Positions 25,994-35,240 of a stretch of 64,000 bases of DNA are shown here, one piece after another; within the stretch, counting starts at the first letter, position 1; each line of letters begins with the position of its first letter. The DNA comes from Tenacibaculum holothuriorum (GTDB lineage: Bacteria > Bacteroidota > Bacteroidia > Flavobacteriales > Flavobacteriaceae): the NCBI RefSeq assembly GCF_002120225.1, contig NZ_LAPZ01000007.1:222817-286816 (forward strand). The letters are read 5' to 3'. The notes beneath the pieces are model-generated. The model was given only the letters and a program-made list of their open reading frames with translations, made no database searches and had not been told where the DNA came from. The position numbers were made by a program, and so were the translations under genes.

Positions 25994-28846
25994 ATGCCAA
26001 AACGTCAAGACCTTAAATCAATTTTAATTATTGGATCAGGACCAATTGTAATTGGTCAAGCATGCGAATTCGATTATTCAGGATCACAAGCATTACGTTC
26101 GCTTCGTGAAGATGGAATTGAAACAATTTTAATCAATTCTAACCCTGCTACGATCATGACCGATCCTTCAATGGCAGATCATGTTTACTTATTGCCATTA
26201 AATACAAAGTCTATCATTCAAATTTTAAAAGAGCACCCACAAATCGATGCAGTTTTACCTACAATGGGAGGGCAGACAGCATTAAATTTATGTATTGAAG
26301 CGGATGAAAAAGGAATTTGGAAAGATTTTGGGGTAGAAATTATTGGAGTTGATATTGATGCAATTAATATAACGGAAGATAGAGATAAGTTCCGTTTGTT
26401 AATGGAAGAAATCGATGTGCCAATGGCACCACAAGCTACTGCTACTTCATTCTTAAAAGGTAAAGAAATTGCACAAGAGTTTGGTTTTCCATTATGTATT
26501 AGAGCATCCTTTACTTTAGGTGGTGCAGGTGCCTCAATTGTATATGATGAAGCTGAATTTGAAAAATCATTATCTAGAGGATTAGAAATCTCTCCAATCC
26601 ACGAGGTAATGATTGATAAGGCAATGATGGGATGGAAAGAATATGAGTTAGAATTATTACGTGACGATAATGACAATGTAGTAATTATCTGTTCTATTGA
26701 AAACATGGATCCAATGGGAATCCATACAGGAGACTCAATTACCGTAGCTCCAGCAATGACACTTTCTGATAAAACCTATCAGAAAATGCGTGATATGGCA
26801 ATTAAAATGATGCGCTCAATTGGTGAATTTGCAGGAGGATGTAATGTTCAGTTTGCAGTATCTCCAGATGAGAAAGAAGATATTATTGCTATTGAAATTA
26901 ACCCACGTGTATCGCGTTCATCAGCATTAGCATCAAAAGCAACTGGATATCCAATTGCAAAGATTGCTGCGAAGTTAGCTATTGGATATACGTTAGATGA
27001 ATTAGATAACCAAATTACGAAGTCTACTTCAGCATTATTTGAGCCAACGTTAGATTATGTGATTGTAAAAATTCCACGTTGGAACTTTGATAAATTTGAA
27101 GGTTCAGATAGAACTTTAGGTTTACAAATGAAAGCTGTAGGAGAGGTAATGGGAATTGGACGTTCTTTCCAAGAGGCATTACACAAAGCTACACAGTCGT
27201 TAGAAATTAAACGTAATGGTTTAGGAGCTGACGGAAAAGGATATAAAGATTACAACCAAATTATTGAAAAGTTAACCTATGCAAGTTGGGATCGTGTTTT
27301 TGCAATCTACGATGCTATTGCAATGGGAATTCCTTTAAGTAAGATTTATGATATCACTAAGATTGATATGTGGTATTTAAAACAATACGAGGAATTATTC
27401 CAGTTAGAGAAAGAAATTTCTACCTACACTATTGACACTTTAGATAGAGAGTTATTACTAGAAGCTAAGCAAAAAGGATATGGAGATCGTCAGATAGCAC
27501 ATATGTTAGGATGCTTAGAGAGTGAGGTATATAAAAAGCGTGAAGAATTAAAGATAAAACGTGTATACAAGTTGGTAGATACTTGTGCTGCTGAGTTTAA
27601 GGCACAAACGCCATATTATTACTCAACTTTTGAAAATGAGGTTGAAACTGCAGATGGTGAGAAATTGCCAGCAAATGAGAGTATTGTAACCGATAAAAAG
27701 AAAATTATAGTACTTGGTTCTGGACCTAACCGTATTGGGCAAGGAATTGAATTTGATTACTGTTGTGTGCATGGTGTATATGCTGCAAAAGAATCTGGAT
27801 ATGAAACAATTATGATTAACTGTAATCCGGAAACAGTTTCTACTGATTTTGATACTGCAGATAAGTTATACTTCGAGCCAGTATTCTGGGAGCACATTTA
27901 CGATATCATCAAGCATGAAAAACCAGAAGGAGTTATTGTTCAGTTAGGTGGTCAAACTGCTTTGAAATTAGCTGAGAAATTAGATCGTTATGGAATTCCA
28001 ATTATCGGAACAAGTTATAAAGCTTTAGACTTAGCAGAAGATAGAGGAAGTTTTTCAACTTTATTAAAAGATAACAATATTCCTTACCCAGAATTTGGTG
28101 TAGCAGAAACTGCTGATCAAGCTTTACAATTAGCAGATGAGTTAGATTTTCCAATTTTAGTGCGTCCATCATATGTATTAGGAGGTCAAGGAATGAAAAT
28201 TGTAATTAATAAAGAAGAGTTATTAGAACATGTAGTTGATTTATTACGTAAGATTCCGAATAACAAATTATTATTAGACCACTACTTAGAAGGAGCTATT
28301 GAAGCAGAAGCTGATGCGATTTGTGATGGAGAAAATGTATATATCATTGGAATTATGGAGCATATTGAACCATGTGGAGTACACTCTGGAGATTCAAATG
28401 CAACATTGCCAGCCTTTAACTTAGGAGAATTAGTTTTAGAGCAAATTAGAGAATATACGAAAACAATTGCTTTAGCATTAAAAACAAAAGGATTGATAAA
28501 CATTCAGTTTGCTATTAAAGATGATAAAGTATATATCATTGAAGCAAATCCAAGAGCATCTCGTACAGTACCATTTATAGCAAAAGCTTATAAAGAGCCT
28601 TATGTAAACTATGCTACGAAAGTAATGCTTGGAGAGAAGAAAGTAACTGATTTTGATTTCAATCCACAGTTAGAAGGATTTGCAATTAAGCAACCCGTAT
28701 TCTCATTCAACAAGTTCCCGAATGTAAATAAAAAACTAGGGCCAGAGATGAAGTCTACTGGAGAAAGTATTCTATTTATTGATTCGTTAAGAGATGATAC
28801 TTTCTATGATTTATATTCAAGACGTAAAATGTATTTGAGTAAATAG
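25994..28846 (+). CDS. carB: Carbamoyl-phosphate synthase large subunit, short form
   Basis: A 950-aa enzyme with the two homologous ATP-grasp halves of CarB. The first half begins LIIGSGPIVIGQACEFDYSG and contains ASFTLGGAGASI and EINPRVSRSSALASKATGYP; the second begins VLGSGPNRIGQGIEFDYCC and contains RPSYVLGGQGM and EANPRASRTVPFIAKA. It makes carbamoyl phosphate from bicarbonate, ammonia (from CarA) and two ATP. Compared with about 1073 residues in E. coli, the protein stops soon after the second ATP-grasp domain (GPEMKSTGE...), so the C-terminal MGS-like allosteric domain is absent. carA is not nearby. Confidence 0.95.
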   Translation: MPKRQDLKSILIIGSGPIVIGQACEFDYSGSQALRSLREDGIETILINSNPATIMTDPSMADHVYLLPLNTKSIIQILKEHPQIDAVLPTMGGQTALNLCIEADEKGIWKDFGVEIIGVDIDAINITEDRDKFRLLMEEIDVPMAPQATATSFLKGKEIAQEFGFPLCIRASFTLGGAGASIVYDEAEFEKSLSRGLEISPIHEVMIDKAMMGWKEYELELLRDDNDNVVIICSIENMDPMGIHTGDSITVAPAMTLSDKTYQKMRDMAIKMMRSIGEFAGGCNVQFAVSPDEKEDIIAIEINPRVSRSSALASKATGYPIAKIAAKLAIGYTLDELDNQITKSTSALFEPTLDYVIVKIPRWNFDKFEGSDRTLGLQMKAVGEVMGIGRSFQEALHKATQSLEIKRNGLGADGKGYKDYNQIIEKLTYASWDRVFAIYDAIAMGIPLSKIYDITKIDMWYLKQYEELFQLEKEISTYTIDTLDRELLLEAKQKGYGDRQIAHMLGCLESEVYKKREELKIKRVYKLVDTCAAEFKAQTPYYYSTFENEVETADGEKLPANESIVTDKKKIIVLGSGPNRIGQGIEFDYCCVHGVYAAKESGYETIMINCNPETVSTDFDTADKLYFEPVFWEHIYDIIKHEKPEGVIVQLGGQTALKLAEKLDRYGIPIIGTSYKALDLAEDRGSFSTLLKDNNIPYPEFGVAETADQALQLADELDFPILVRPSYVLGGQGMKIVINKEELLEHVVDLLRKIPNNKLLLDHYLEGAIEAEADAICDGENVYIIGIMEHIEPCGVHSGDSNATLPAFNLGELVLEQIREYTKTIALALKTKGLINIQFAIKDDKVYIIEANPRASRTVPFIAKAYKEPYVNYATKVMLGEKKVTDFDFNPQLEGFAIKQPVFSFNKFPNVNKKLGPEMKSTGESILFIDSLRDDTFYDLYSRRKMYLSK

Positions 28847-28856
28847 AAGGATAATT

Positions 28857-29144
28857 TTGTTTGATTATACAATTATTAAGGAGTTATCTGCTTTTGTAGA
28901 AAGTAAAGGTTATGTTTTCTTAAACAAGAGAGTTCCTAATAAATTAGATTGGAAGAAAGGTCCATTTGAAAGACCATCAATGATTAAACTAAGTCTTGTA
29001 AGTATTAAAGTCTTAGGGATTCCAGTAAACTGGAAAAGAGAAGAGTTTTTTATAGTAAAACTAGAAAAAAATGGAGAGATTAGTGATTTTTGGGTAAAGG
29101 TCGTCAGTGGTTTCTTTTCAAAGACTAAGTTCTATATAAAATAA
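28857..29144 (+). CDS. Hypothetical protein (95 aa) downstream of carB
   Basis: A 95-aa basic soluble protein that I do not recognise. It starts at a TTG 10 bp after carB behind an AGAAGGA ribosome-binding site, which supports translation although the start codon is weak. The sequence is a mix of helix (ELSAFVESKGY) and strands (REEFFIVKLEKNGEI, FWVKVVSGFF). No signal peptide, cysteines or catalytic motif are seen. It shares the terminator at 29147-29178 with carB. Confidence 0.62.
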   Translation: MFDYTIIKELSAFVESKGYVFLNKRVPNKLDWKKGPFERPSMIKLSLVSIKVLGIPVNWKREEFFIVKLEKNGEISDFWVKVVSGFFSKTKFYIK

Positions 29145-29182
29145 AAAAATCCCCAAAGGAAATTTCCTTTGGGGATTTCTAT
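29145..29182 (+). terminator. Terminator after carB unit
   Basis: A 32-bp perfect inverted repeat (AAATCCCCAAAGGAAA with its complement) centred at 29162/29163, followed by a T-rich stretch and preceded by A-run. A very stable hairpin. Confidence 0.82.
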
Positions 29183-29257
29183 TAAGAACTATTTAACTAT
29201 ATAGAAAAAGCAATTTTTTTAGTTTTATCGCCGTTATATATTTTCCAAACTTTATCA

Positions 29258-30166
29258 ATGAAAATTAGACAGTTTTTAAATTTGCCTTTTCAATTTTTTA
29301 CCATTGCTAGAGAAAAATGGATGTATGCTATCAGTTGTACTTTGTTTTTTATGGCATTTTTTATGGTGTATCAGCCTTATGGAATTTATGATAAAGTAAA
29401 AGCAGATGGGCATACATTATCAGAGTTTTTAATGGTACTTGTTTTGTTTTCGAGCATTATTTTTTTAGTGTTAACATTTAGCCAGTTTATACTGCGAAAA
29501 CAATTTTTGACAAGAAATTATACTGTAAAACAGTTTTTTCTGTGGTTTCTCATAGATATTTTATTGATTGTTTTTTTACGAATTGTAGTTGATCTAATCT
29601 TTTTTGAAGATGATATTATTTCATTAGAAAATCTATTTGAAGAAATTTTAAGACCTATTTTTCGAACAGCACTTATTTTATCTATTGTTTTATTATATCC
29701 TGTATTAGGAATGTTGGTCTATAGTTTTTTTAAGCAAATGTTACAGGAAAAAAAAGAACTTGAAAAGGACTTAAATGTTATAACCAATCATTATAAAATT
29801 GCTTCAGGAAATGAAGAATTAGTTCAATTTCTAGATGAGAAGAATGATTGTAAGTTAACTGTACCAATGAATACTATTTGTGTGATAGAATCTCAAAATC
29901 AATATGTATCAGTACGCTATATAAAAAATGAAAAATTAGTAGAGCAAAATATTAGAACAAGGTTTTCAAAAATATTAAAAGAGTTAGATCATTTTCCATC
30001 TATTATTAAATGCCATCGTTCGTATGCAGTAAATTTATTAAATATTGAAGGCTTACGATATATGAATCAAAAACCAAATTTGATTTTAGGAACTGAAAAA
30101 AGCATAAAAATTCCAGTATCAAAAACCTTTTTAAAAGATATAAAAATCAAACTTTCTTTGTATTAA
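29258..30166 (+). CDS. Membrane-anchored LytTR-family transcription regulator
   Basis: A 302-aa protein. Residues 20-160 contain four hydrophobic helices; a short coiled-coil-like linker (QEKKELEKDLNVITNHYK) follows; residues of about 198-302 form a LytTR DNA-binding domain (MNTICVIESQNQYVSVRYI, FSKILKELDHFPSIIKCHRSYAVNL). There is no receiver domain, so it probably senses a membrane or periplasmic cue directly. It is encoded upstream of, and in the same direction as, a TonB-dependent receptor and a DUF4249 lipoprotein; direct repeats suited to LytTR binding lie in the gap before the receptor gene. Confidence 0.85.
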   Translation: MKIRQFLNLPFQFFTIAREKWMYAISCTLFFMAFFMVYQPYGIYDKVKADGHTLSEFLMVLVLFSSIIFLVLTFSQFILRKQFLTRNYTVKQFFLWFLIDILLIVFLRIVVDLIFFEDDIISLENLFEEILRPIFRTALILSIVLLYPVLGMLVYSFFKQMLQEKKELEKDLNVITNHYKIASGNEELVQFLDEKNDCKLTVPMNTICVIESQNQYVSVRYIKNEKLVEQNIRTRFSKILKELDHFPSIIKCHRSYAVNLLNIEGLRYMNQKPNLILGTEKSIKIPVSKTFLKDIKIKLSLY

Positions 30167-30214
30167 TATGCTAATGCATATTTTTCCATTCTTAAAGAAA
30201 AGTTAATCTAAGTC

Positions 30215-30246
30215 TTTTCACTCCAAAAAAGGTTTTTTCGCACCAA
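30215..30246 (+). promoter_or_regulatory. Putative LytTR binding site (direct repeat)
   Basis: Two 12-bp direct repeats, TTTTCACTCCAA (30215-30226) and TTTTCGCACCAA (30235-30246), differ at 2 positions and have a 20-bp period (two helical turns). They end about 40 bp upstream of a TAGTTTTG -7 motif (30286-30293) of the TonB receptor gene. LytTR proteins bind paired direct repeats with about this spacing; the regulator gene ends 48 bp before the first repeat. Confidence 0.5.
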
Positions 30247-30285
30247 TCCCAATAAAATAAGCCAATACAGAAGGTTTCTTCTCGT

Positions 30286-30293
30286 TAGTTTTG
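30286..30293 (+). promoter_or_regulatory. Probable -7 element of the TonB receptor gene
   Basis: TAGTTTTG lies 22 bp before the ATG at 30316. No TTG -33 box is present at the expected place, which would fit an activator-dependent promoter with the direct repeats upstream. Confidence 0.45.
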
Positions 30294-30315
30294 AGGAAAA
30301 TTAATTCAAAAATAT

Positions 30316-32685
30316 ATGAAGAAACACATTTTATATGTTTTCTTATTAGTATCGTTTTGGGGATTCTCTCAAGAGAAATTTACAATAAGAGGAACATTGA
30401 AAGACAAGACAAATGGAGAAACCTTAGCAGGAGCAAGCATTATTGTAAAAGGAACTAATGTTGGAGTATCAACCAACGAATACGGCTTCTATTCATTAAC
30501 AGTTCCAAAAGGAAATTATACACTACTTATTTCTTATTTAGGATATACTACAATAGAGAAAAAAGTATCATTAGAGGCTAATTTAAAACTTGATTTCGAA
30601 TTAGCAGAAGACACCTCACAGTTAGATGAAGTTGTTATTACTTCAGAAGGAATGAAGAAGACTAACTTGCGAACTCCGCAAATGAGTGTAACAAAACTAT
30701 CTACACAAACGATTAAGCAAATACCAGCGGTTATGGGAGAAGTAGATATTATTAAATCAATACAACTATTACCTGGGGTTACGAATTCGGGAGAAGGAGC
30801 TTCAGGGTTTAATGTACGTGGAGGAGCTGAAGATCAAAATTTAGTATTGTTAGATGAAGCAATTATTTATAATTCTTCGCATTTATTTGGTTTTTTTTCA
30901 GTCTTTAATAGTGATGCAATTAAAGATATAAAATTATATAAAGGTGGAATTCCAGCACAATTTGGAGGTAGAATTTCTTCTGTATTAGATATTCGTCAAA
31001 AAGAAGGAAACAGTAAAGAACTATCTCTAACAGGAGGAATCGGCGCTATATCTAGTAGATTAACTGTAGAAGGACCAACATTTAAAGACAAAGGATCATT
31101 TCTTTTTGCAGGAAGAGTCTCTTATGCTCACCTATTTTTAAAATTAACAAACAATAATAATAGTGCTAATTTCTATGATTTAAATTTTAAAACAAACTAT
31201 AAAATTAACGATAAAAACAGACTGTTTTTGTCAGGTTATTTAGGTCAAGATAACTTTAGTTTAGCCAATAGATTTTCAAATTCATATGGTAATGTCTCTG
31301 GGAATTTACGTTGGAATCATATCTTCAATGATAAGTTATTTTCTAACCTGTCTTTAATTTATAGTCAATATAACTATGGATTACAAATAGATACACAAGG
31401 TTTAGATTGGAAATCAAAAATTAATAATTACAATATAAAATATGATGTTGGGTATTATTTAAATGATAAAATGAAGTTTAACTTCGGAGCGAGTGGTATT
31501 TATTACAAGTTCAATCCAGGAGAGTTGAATCCTTTAAATGAAAGTTCGGGAATTAATCCAAGAAAATTAGATGACAAGTTTGCGTTAGAAGGGGGGATTT
31601 ATACTAGTTTAGAACATAAGATTACGAATAAATTAACAGCGATGTATGGTTTACGTTACAGTAGTTTTCACCGCTTAGGTAGCCAGACATTGAATCAATA
31701 TGAAAATGATTTACCAGTAGTTTATAATACACAGTTAGGAATTTATGAACGTGCAGAAGCCATAGGAGAAACTACATATTCTAGTGGAAGTACAATAGCT
31801 TCTTTTGGAAATTTTGAACCTCGATTTGCCCTTTCATATCAGCTTAATGAAAAGTCTTCTTTAAAGACGAGTTACAACCGTACTGCACAATACTTGCATT
31901 TAATTTCTAATACTACTTCTGCTACTCCTTTAGATGTTTGGGCGCCAAGTGGTGAGTTTTTAAAGCCTCAATTAGCTGATCAATATGCTATAGGATATTT
32001 CAGAAATTTTAAGAATAATATGTATTCTTTTGAAGCAGAAGCCTATTATAAAACAGTAGATAATAGAGTTGATTATATAGATGGAGCAGATTTAATAGCT
32101 CAAAACAATATTGAACGAGAAGTTTTAATAGGAGAAATGCGTTCATATGGAGCAGAGTTTCTATTGAGAAAGAACAAAGGAAACTTTACAGGATGGTTAG
32201 CTTATACATTATCTAAAGCTGAGCAACGAACACCAGGTAATGCTTCTGGAGGATTAGGGATTAATGGTGGTAATTGGTATAATACAGCATACGATAGAAC
32301 ACATGATTTTTCATTTACGGGAAATTATAAGTTAAATGAAAAATGGAGTTTTGGAAGTAATTTTATTTTCCAAACAGGTCGACCTGTTACATATCCTAAT
32401 GGTCAGTTTCAATATCAAGGCTTATCAGTGCCTACTTATAGTGATAGAAATGCAAGTAGGTTACCTGCATACCATCGTTTAGATATATCAGCTACACTAA
32501 CTCCAAGAAAAAATAAAAATCGAAAATGGAAAGGAGAGTGGGTATTTAGTATTTATAATGTTTACAATCGTAGCAATGCAGCTTCTATTAGTTTCGGACA
32601 AAATGCTACCAATGGATTGAATGAAGCTACACAAACAACCATTTTTGGTATCGTTCCATCAGTGAGTTATAATTTTAAATTTTAA
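30316..32685 (+). CDS. TonB-dependent receptor with carboxypeptidase-like domain (partner of DUF4249)
   Basis: A 789-aa outer membrane receptor. Signal peptide (ending GFSQE), carboxypeptidase-regulatory-like domain at about 22-105 (GTLKDKTNGETLAGASIIVKG), plug at about 120-225 (QLLPGVTNSGEGASGFNVRGG, DEAIIYNSSHLFGFFSVFN) and a barrel ending in YNFKF, a proper C-terminal aromatic. It is followed 4 bp later by a DUF4249 lipoprotein, a pairing seen repeatedly in Bacteroidetes and thought to form an uptake unit distinct from SusCD. The substrate is unknown. It is likely controlled by the LytTR membrane regulator upstream. Confidence 0.9.
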   Translation: MKKHILYVFLLVSFWGFSQEKFTIRGTLKDKTNGETLAGASIIVKGTNVGVSTNEYGFYSLTVPKGNYTLLISYLGYTTIEKKVSLEANLKLDFELAEDTSQLDEVVITSEGMKKTNLRTPQMSVTKLSTQTIKQIPAVMGEVDIIKSIQLLPGVTNSGEGASGFNVRGGAEDQNLVLLDEAIIYNSSHLFGFFSVFNSDAIKDIKLYKGGIPAQFGGRISSVLDIRQKEGNSKELSLTGGIGAISSRLTVEGPTFKDKGSFLFAGRVSYAHLFLKLTNNNNSANFYDLNFKTNYKINDKNRLFLSGYLGQDNFSLANRFSNSYGNVSGNLRWNHIFNDKLFSNLSLIYSQYNYGLQIDTQGLDWKSKINNYNIKYDVGYYLNDKMKFNFGASGIYYKFNPGELNPLNESSGINPRKLDDKFALEGGIYTSLEHKITNKLTAMYGLRYSSFHRLGSQTLNQYENDLPVVYNTQLGIYERAEAIGETTYSSGSTIASFGNFEPRFALSYQLNEKSSLKTSYNRTAQYLHLISNTTSATPLDVWAPSGEFLKPQLADQYAIGYFRNFKNNMYSFEAEAYYKTVDNRVDYIDGADLIAQNNIEREVLIGEMRSYGAEFLLRKNKGNFTGWLAYTLSKAEQRTPGNASGGLGINGGNWYNTAYDRTHDFSFTGNYKLNEKWSFGSNFIFQTGRPVTYPNGQFQYQGLSVPTYSDRNASRLPAYHRLDISATLTPRKNKNRKWKGEWVFSIYNVYNRSNAASISFGQNATNGLNEATQTTIFGIVPSVSYNFKF

Positions 32686-32689
32686 GAAA

Positions 32690-33517
32690 ATGAAAAAGTC
32701 AATTATAAAATCAATAATCACAATTTTAATAATCGGTATTTTTTCATCTTGTACTGAGGTTGTAAATGTAGAAGTTCCTAATGGAGGAGCACGATTAGTT
32801 GTGGAGGCATCAATTTTATGGGAAAAGGGAACTACGGGAGCTAACCAAACTATTAAGTTAAGTACCTCTACAGAGTACTTTTCTGATACTCCCAATGTAC
32901 CAGTAACGAATGCAACAGTTCAAGTGACGAATACGAATACAGGAGAAGTTTTTACTTTTTTGAATCAGAATAATGGAGAATATACCACAAACAATTTTAA
33001 TCCTATACTTAATAATGAGTATCAATTAGAGGTAGTAAACGATGGTAAAACGTATACTGCTGTGGAAAGTTTGGTGTCTGTTTCAGAAATCAAAAATATT
33101 GAACAAGAATCAGTTTCCTCAATAGGAGGAGATGATGAAATAAGGTTGAAAATTTATTTTGATGATCCTGCAAATGAAGCAAATTTTTATCTTGGAGCAT
33201 TTAAAGCTTCTAATTTAGCGATACCAGATCTAGAAACTTTAGATGACGAATTTACAGATGGAAATGAAAATTTTATAGAATACGAAGATGAGGATTTAAC
33301 TGCAGGAGCTACAATTACAATAAGCTTACAAGGAATTTCACAGCGATATTATAATTACATTGATTTGTTAGTAGAACAGTTAGGACAAGGAGGTCCTTTC
33401 CAAACTACACCAGCTCGATTAAAAGGAAATTGTATAAATGTGAATGATTCAAATGAAGAAGTCTTTGGTTATTTCCGACTGAGTGAAACGGTGAATGATG
33501 TTTATACAATTAATTAG
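32690..33517 (+). CDS. DUF4249 lipoprotein
   Basis: A 275-aa protein with a lipoprotein signal (IIGIFSSC, lipidated C21) and the DUF4249 pattern: an N-terminal Ig-like part (LVVEASILWEKG, VPVTNATVQVTNT, YTTNNFNPILNNEYQLEV) and a C-terminal part with GYFRLSETV. Probably an outer-membrane surface lipoprotein capping the TonB receptor encoded 4 bp upstream. The length is somewhat shorter than many family members. A terminator follows 16 bp after the stop. Confidence 0.85.
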   Translation: MKKSIIKSIITILIIGIFSSCTEVVNVEVPNGGARLVVEASILWEKGTTGANQTIKLSTSTEYFSDTPNVPVTNATVQVTNTNTGEVFTFLNQNNGEYTTNNFNPILNNEYQLEVVNDGKTYTAVESLVSVSEIKNIEQESVSSIGGDDEIRLKIYFDDPANEANFYLGAFKASNLAIPDLETLDDEFTDGNENFIEYEDEDLTAGATITISLQGISQRYYNYIDLLVEQLGQGGPFQTTPARLKGNCINVNDSNEEVFGYFRLSETVNDVYTIN

Positions 33518-33532
33518 TAAAAAAGAAAATAC

Positions 33533-33562
33533 AATCCGAAGTTTAATGCTTCGGATTTTTTA
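33533..33562 (+). terminator. Terminator of the TonB receptor/DUF4249 operon
   Basis: AATCCGAAG paired with CTTCGGATT around a 7-nt loop, followed by TTTT. Confidence 0.83.
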
Positions 33563-33575
33563 ACACAATATTAAC

Positions 33576-33593
33576 TAGTTGTATATGCAACTA
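33576..33593 (+). promoter_or_regulatory. Putative MarR operator 1
   Basis: Inverted repeat TAGTTG-N6-CAACTA (inner TATATG), 46 bp before the marR ATG and just upstream of a TAATTTTG -7 motif (33610-33617). The same arms recur at 34078-34095 between marR and the efflux gene. Confidence 0.62.
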
Positions 33594-33639
33594 AATTAAT
33601 CTTTTCAGTTAATTTTGTGTCTAATATTGAAGAAAGTAG

Positions 33640-34077
33640 ATGGATATAGAAAACACATTAGCGCCTTGGTTGGGAAAAACAGTGAAAATGATAGACAATC
33701 ATATTCAAGAGATGTTTTATGCAAAGGAGATAAGTTTAACGAAGATACAATGGGTTCTTTTAAAAAGGTTGGGGGAAAAAAATGGAGTGCCGCAGCAAGA
33801 GTTAGCTTTTTTAACAGGTAGAGATAAAACTTCTTTAACACGTTTAATAAACACCATGGAGAAGAAGAGTTTGGTTGCGAGAATTCCTTCAAAGTCAGAT
33901 AGGAGAATCAATCATATACATTTAACCAAAAAGGGAGCATTGTTGCTTAAAGAAACCATGCCAATCATGGAAGGATTTGCAAAGTCATTACAAGAAAATA
34001 TTTCTGAGGAAGAAATAAAACATGCCATTAATGTAATTAAAAAAGTACAAGAAAATTTAATAAAAAAGATTCAATAA
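33640..34077 (+). CDS. MarR-family transcription regulator
   Basis: A 145-aa winged-helix protein of the MarR family: KIQWVLLKRLGEKNGVPQQELAFLTGRDKTSLTRLINTMEKK is the DNA-binding helix-turn-helix, followed by the wing RIPSKSDRRINHIHLT with the conserved D-R-R. MarR proteins are usually repressors released by small aromatic ligands or oxidation; no cysteine is present, so direct thiol sensing is unlikely. It heads an MFP-RND-TolC efflux operon and is flanked on both sides by the same inverted repeat, which suggests autoregulation plus control of the pump. The overlapping frame at 33615-33821 is a shadow. Confidence 0.9.
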   Translation: MDIENTLAPWLGKTVKMIDNHIQEMFYAKEISLTKIQWVLLKRLGEKNGVPQQELAFLTGRDKTSLTRLINTMEKKSLVARIPSKSDRRINHIHLTKKGALLLKETMPIMEGFAKSLQENISEEEIKHAINVIKKVQENLIKKIQ

Positions 34078-34095
34078 CAGTTGTAGTAGCAACTA
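34078..34095 (+). promoter_or_regulatory. Putative MarR operator 2
   Basis: CAGTTG-N6-CAACTA (inner TAGTAG) directly after the marR stop codon and 11 bp before the ATG of the membrane fusion protein gene. Arms match operator 1 at 11 of 12 positions and the spacer length is identical. Confidence 0.6.
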
Positions 34096-34106
34096 AAAAA
34101 TAAAAT

Positions 34107-35234
34107 ATGAGAAAACTAATCATTGTTGGAGCAGGAATAGTATTACTTGGAGGTTCACTTTTATTATCTAGATATTTAAAAAATAGTAAAAAACTTCCTG
34201 AGCAAAAAGTAAGTAAAGTAGAAAAAACAGTTTTTGTTGAAACTGTAAAAAACGGAGAAGTGCCTATTGTTATTTCTGCAAACGGAAATCTAGTAGCAAA
34301 AAATAAAGTAGATATTTATTCAGAAGTACAAGGAGTATTAGAAAGTACAGGAAGAGATTTTAGAGCAGGAGTTTCGTATAGAAAAGGACAAACATTGTTA
34401 AAGATTAACAGTCAAGAATTTTACGCATCCATTCAATCGCAAAGAAGCACATTACAAAATTTAATAGCTTCAATTATGCCAGATATTCGATTAGATTATC
34501 CGAATTCTTTTGAAAAATGGAATACGTATTTAAAGAACTTCAACATAAATAAAACTGTACAACCGCTACCAACACCAAGTTCAGATAAAGAAAAATATTT
34601 TGTTACAGGAAAGAATATTTATACAACCTATTACAATATAAAAAACTTAGAAGCTAGGTTAGGAAAATATAGTGTAAGAGCTCCGTTTAATGGAATATTA
34701 ACAGAAACGTTAGTAACAAACGGAACCTTAGTAAGATCGGGGCAAAAAATGGGAGAATTTATAGATACATCAGTATTTGAACTACCATTATCGGTAAACG
34801 GAGGTTTCGCAGATATCTTACAAAAAGGAAAAGTTGTAACACTTCAAAATTTAGAAAAAACAAAAACTTGGAGAGGAAAAGTATCAAGAATAAATGGAAA
34901 AATAGATCAAACTTCACAAACAGTACAAGTTTTTATTGAAGTAAAAGGAAAAGATTTAAGAGAAGGAATGTACTTAGAGGCCAATGTACCTACAAAAACA
35001 GCAACAGAAGCCATAGAAATTAATAGAAAATTGTTAGTTGAAAACAAATCAGTATATGTGGTAAGAAATAACGTTTTAGACTTAGTATCAATAAACCCAA
35101 TACATTTTAATGAAAGCTCTGTTGTAGTTAAAGGATTAAAAAATGGAACACAATTAGTTTCTAAAGCAATAGCAGGAGCTTATGTAGGAATGCCAGTAAA
35201 AATATTTTCTGAAACTCAAGAATCAACAAAATAA
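34107..35234 (+). CDS. RND efflux periplasmic adaptor (membrane fusion protein)
   Basis: A 375-aa HlyD/AcrA-type adaptor. An N-terminal membrane anchor (LIIVGAGIVLLGGSLLLS) is followed by the barrel-sandwich half (NGNLVAKNKVDIYSEVQGVLEST), a short helical hairpin region, the second half (LGKYSVRAPFNGILTETLVTNGTLV) and the beta-barrel and membrane-proximal domains. It would link the RND pump to TolC across the periplasm. Genes for the pump (6 bp downstream) and the outer membrane channel follow, making a complete tripartite system. The helical hairpin is short relative to AcrA. Confidence 0.88.
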   Translation: MRKLIIVGAGIVLLGGSLLLSRYLKNSKKLPEQKVSKVEKTVFVETVKNGEVPIVISANGNLVAKNKVDIYSEVQGVLESTGRDFRAGVSYRKGQTLLKINSQEFYASIQSQRSTLQNLIASIMPDIRLDYPNSFEKWNTYLKNFNINKTVQPLPTPSSDKEKYFVTGKNIYTTYYNIKNLEARLGKYSVRAPFNGILTETLVTNGTLVRSGQKMGEFIDTSVFELPLSVNGGFADILQKGKVVTLQNLEKTKTWRGKVSRINGKIDQTSQTVQVFIEVKGKDLREGMYLEANVPTKTATEAIEINRKLLVENKSVYVVRNNVLDLVSINPIHFNESSVVVKGLKNGTQLVSKAIAGAYVGMPVKIFSETQESTK

Positions 35235-35240
35235 GAAGAG

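Noticed and set aside
33615..33821. 68-codon frame overlapping the start of marR
   Set aside because: Different frame over a clear MarR gene; no family features and ends inside the HTH coding region.
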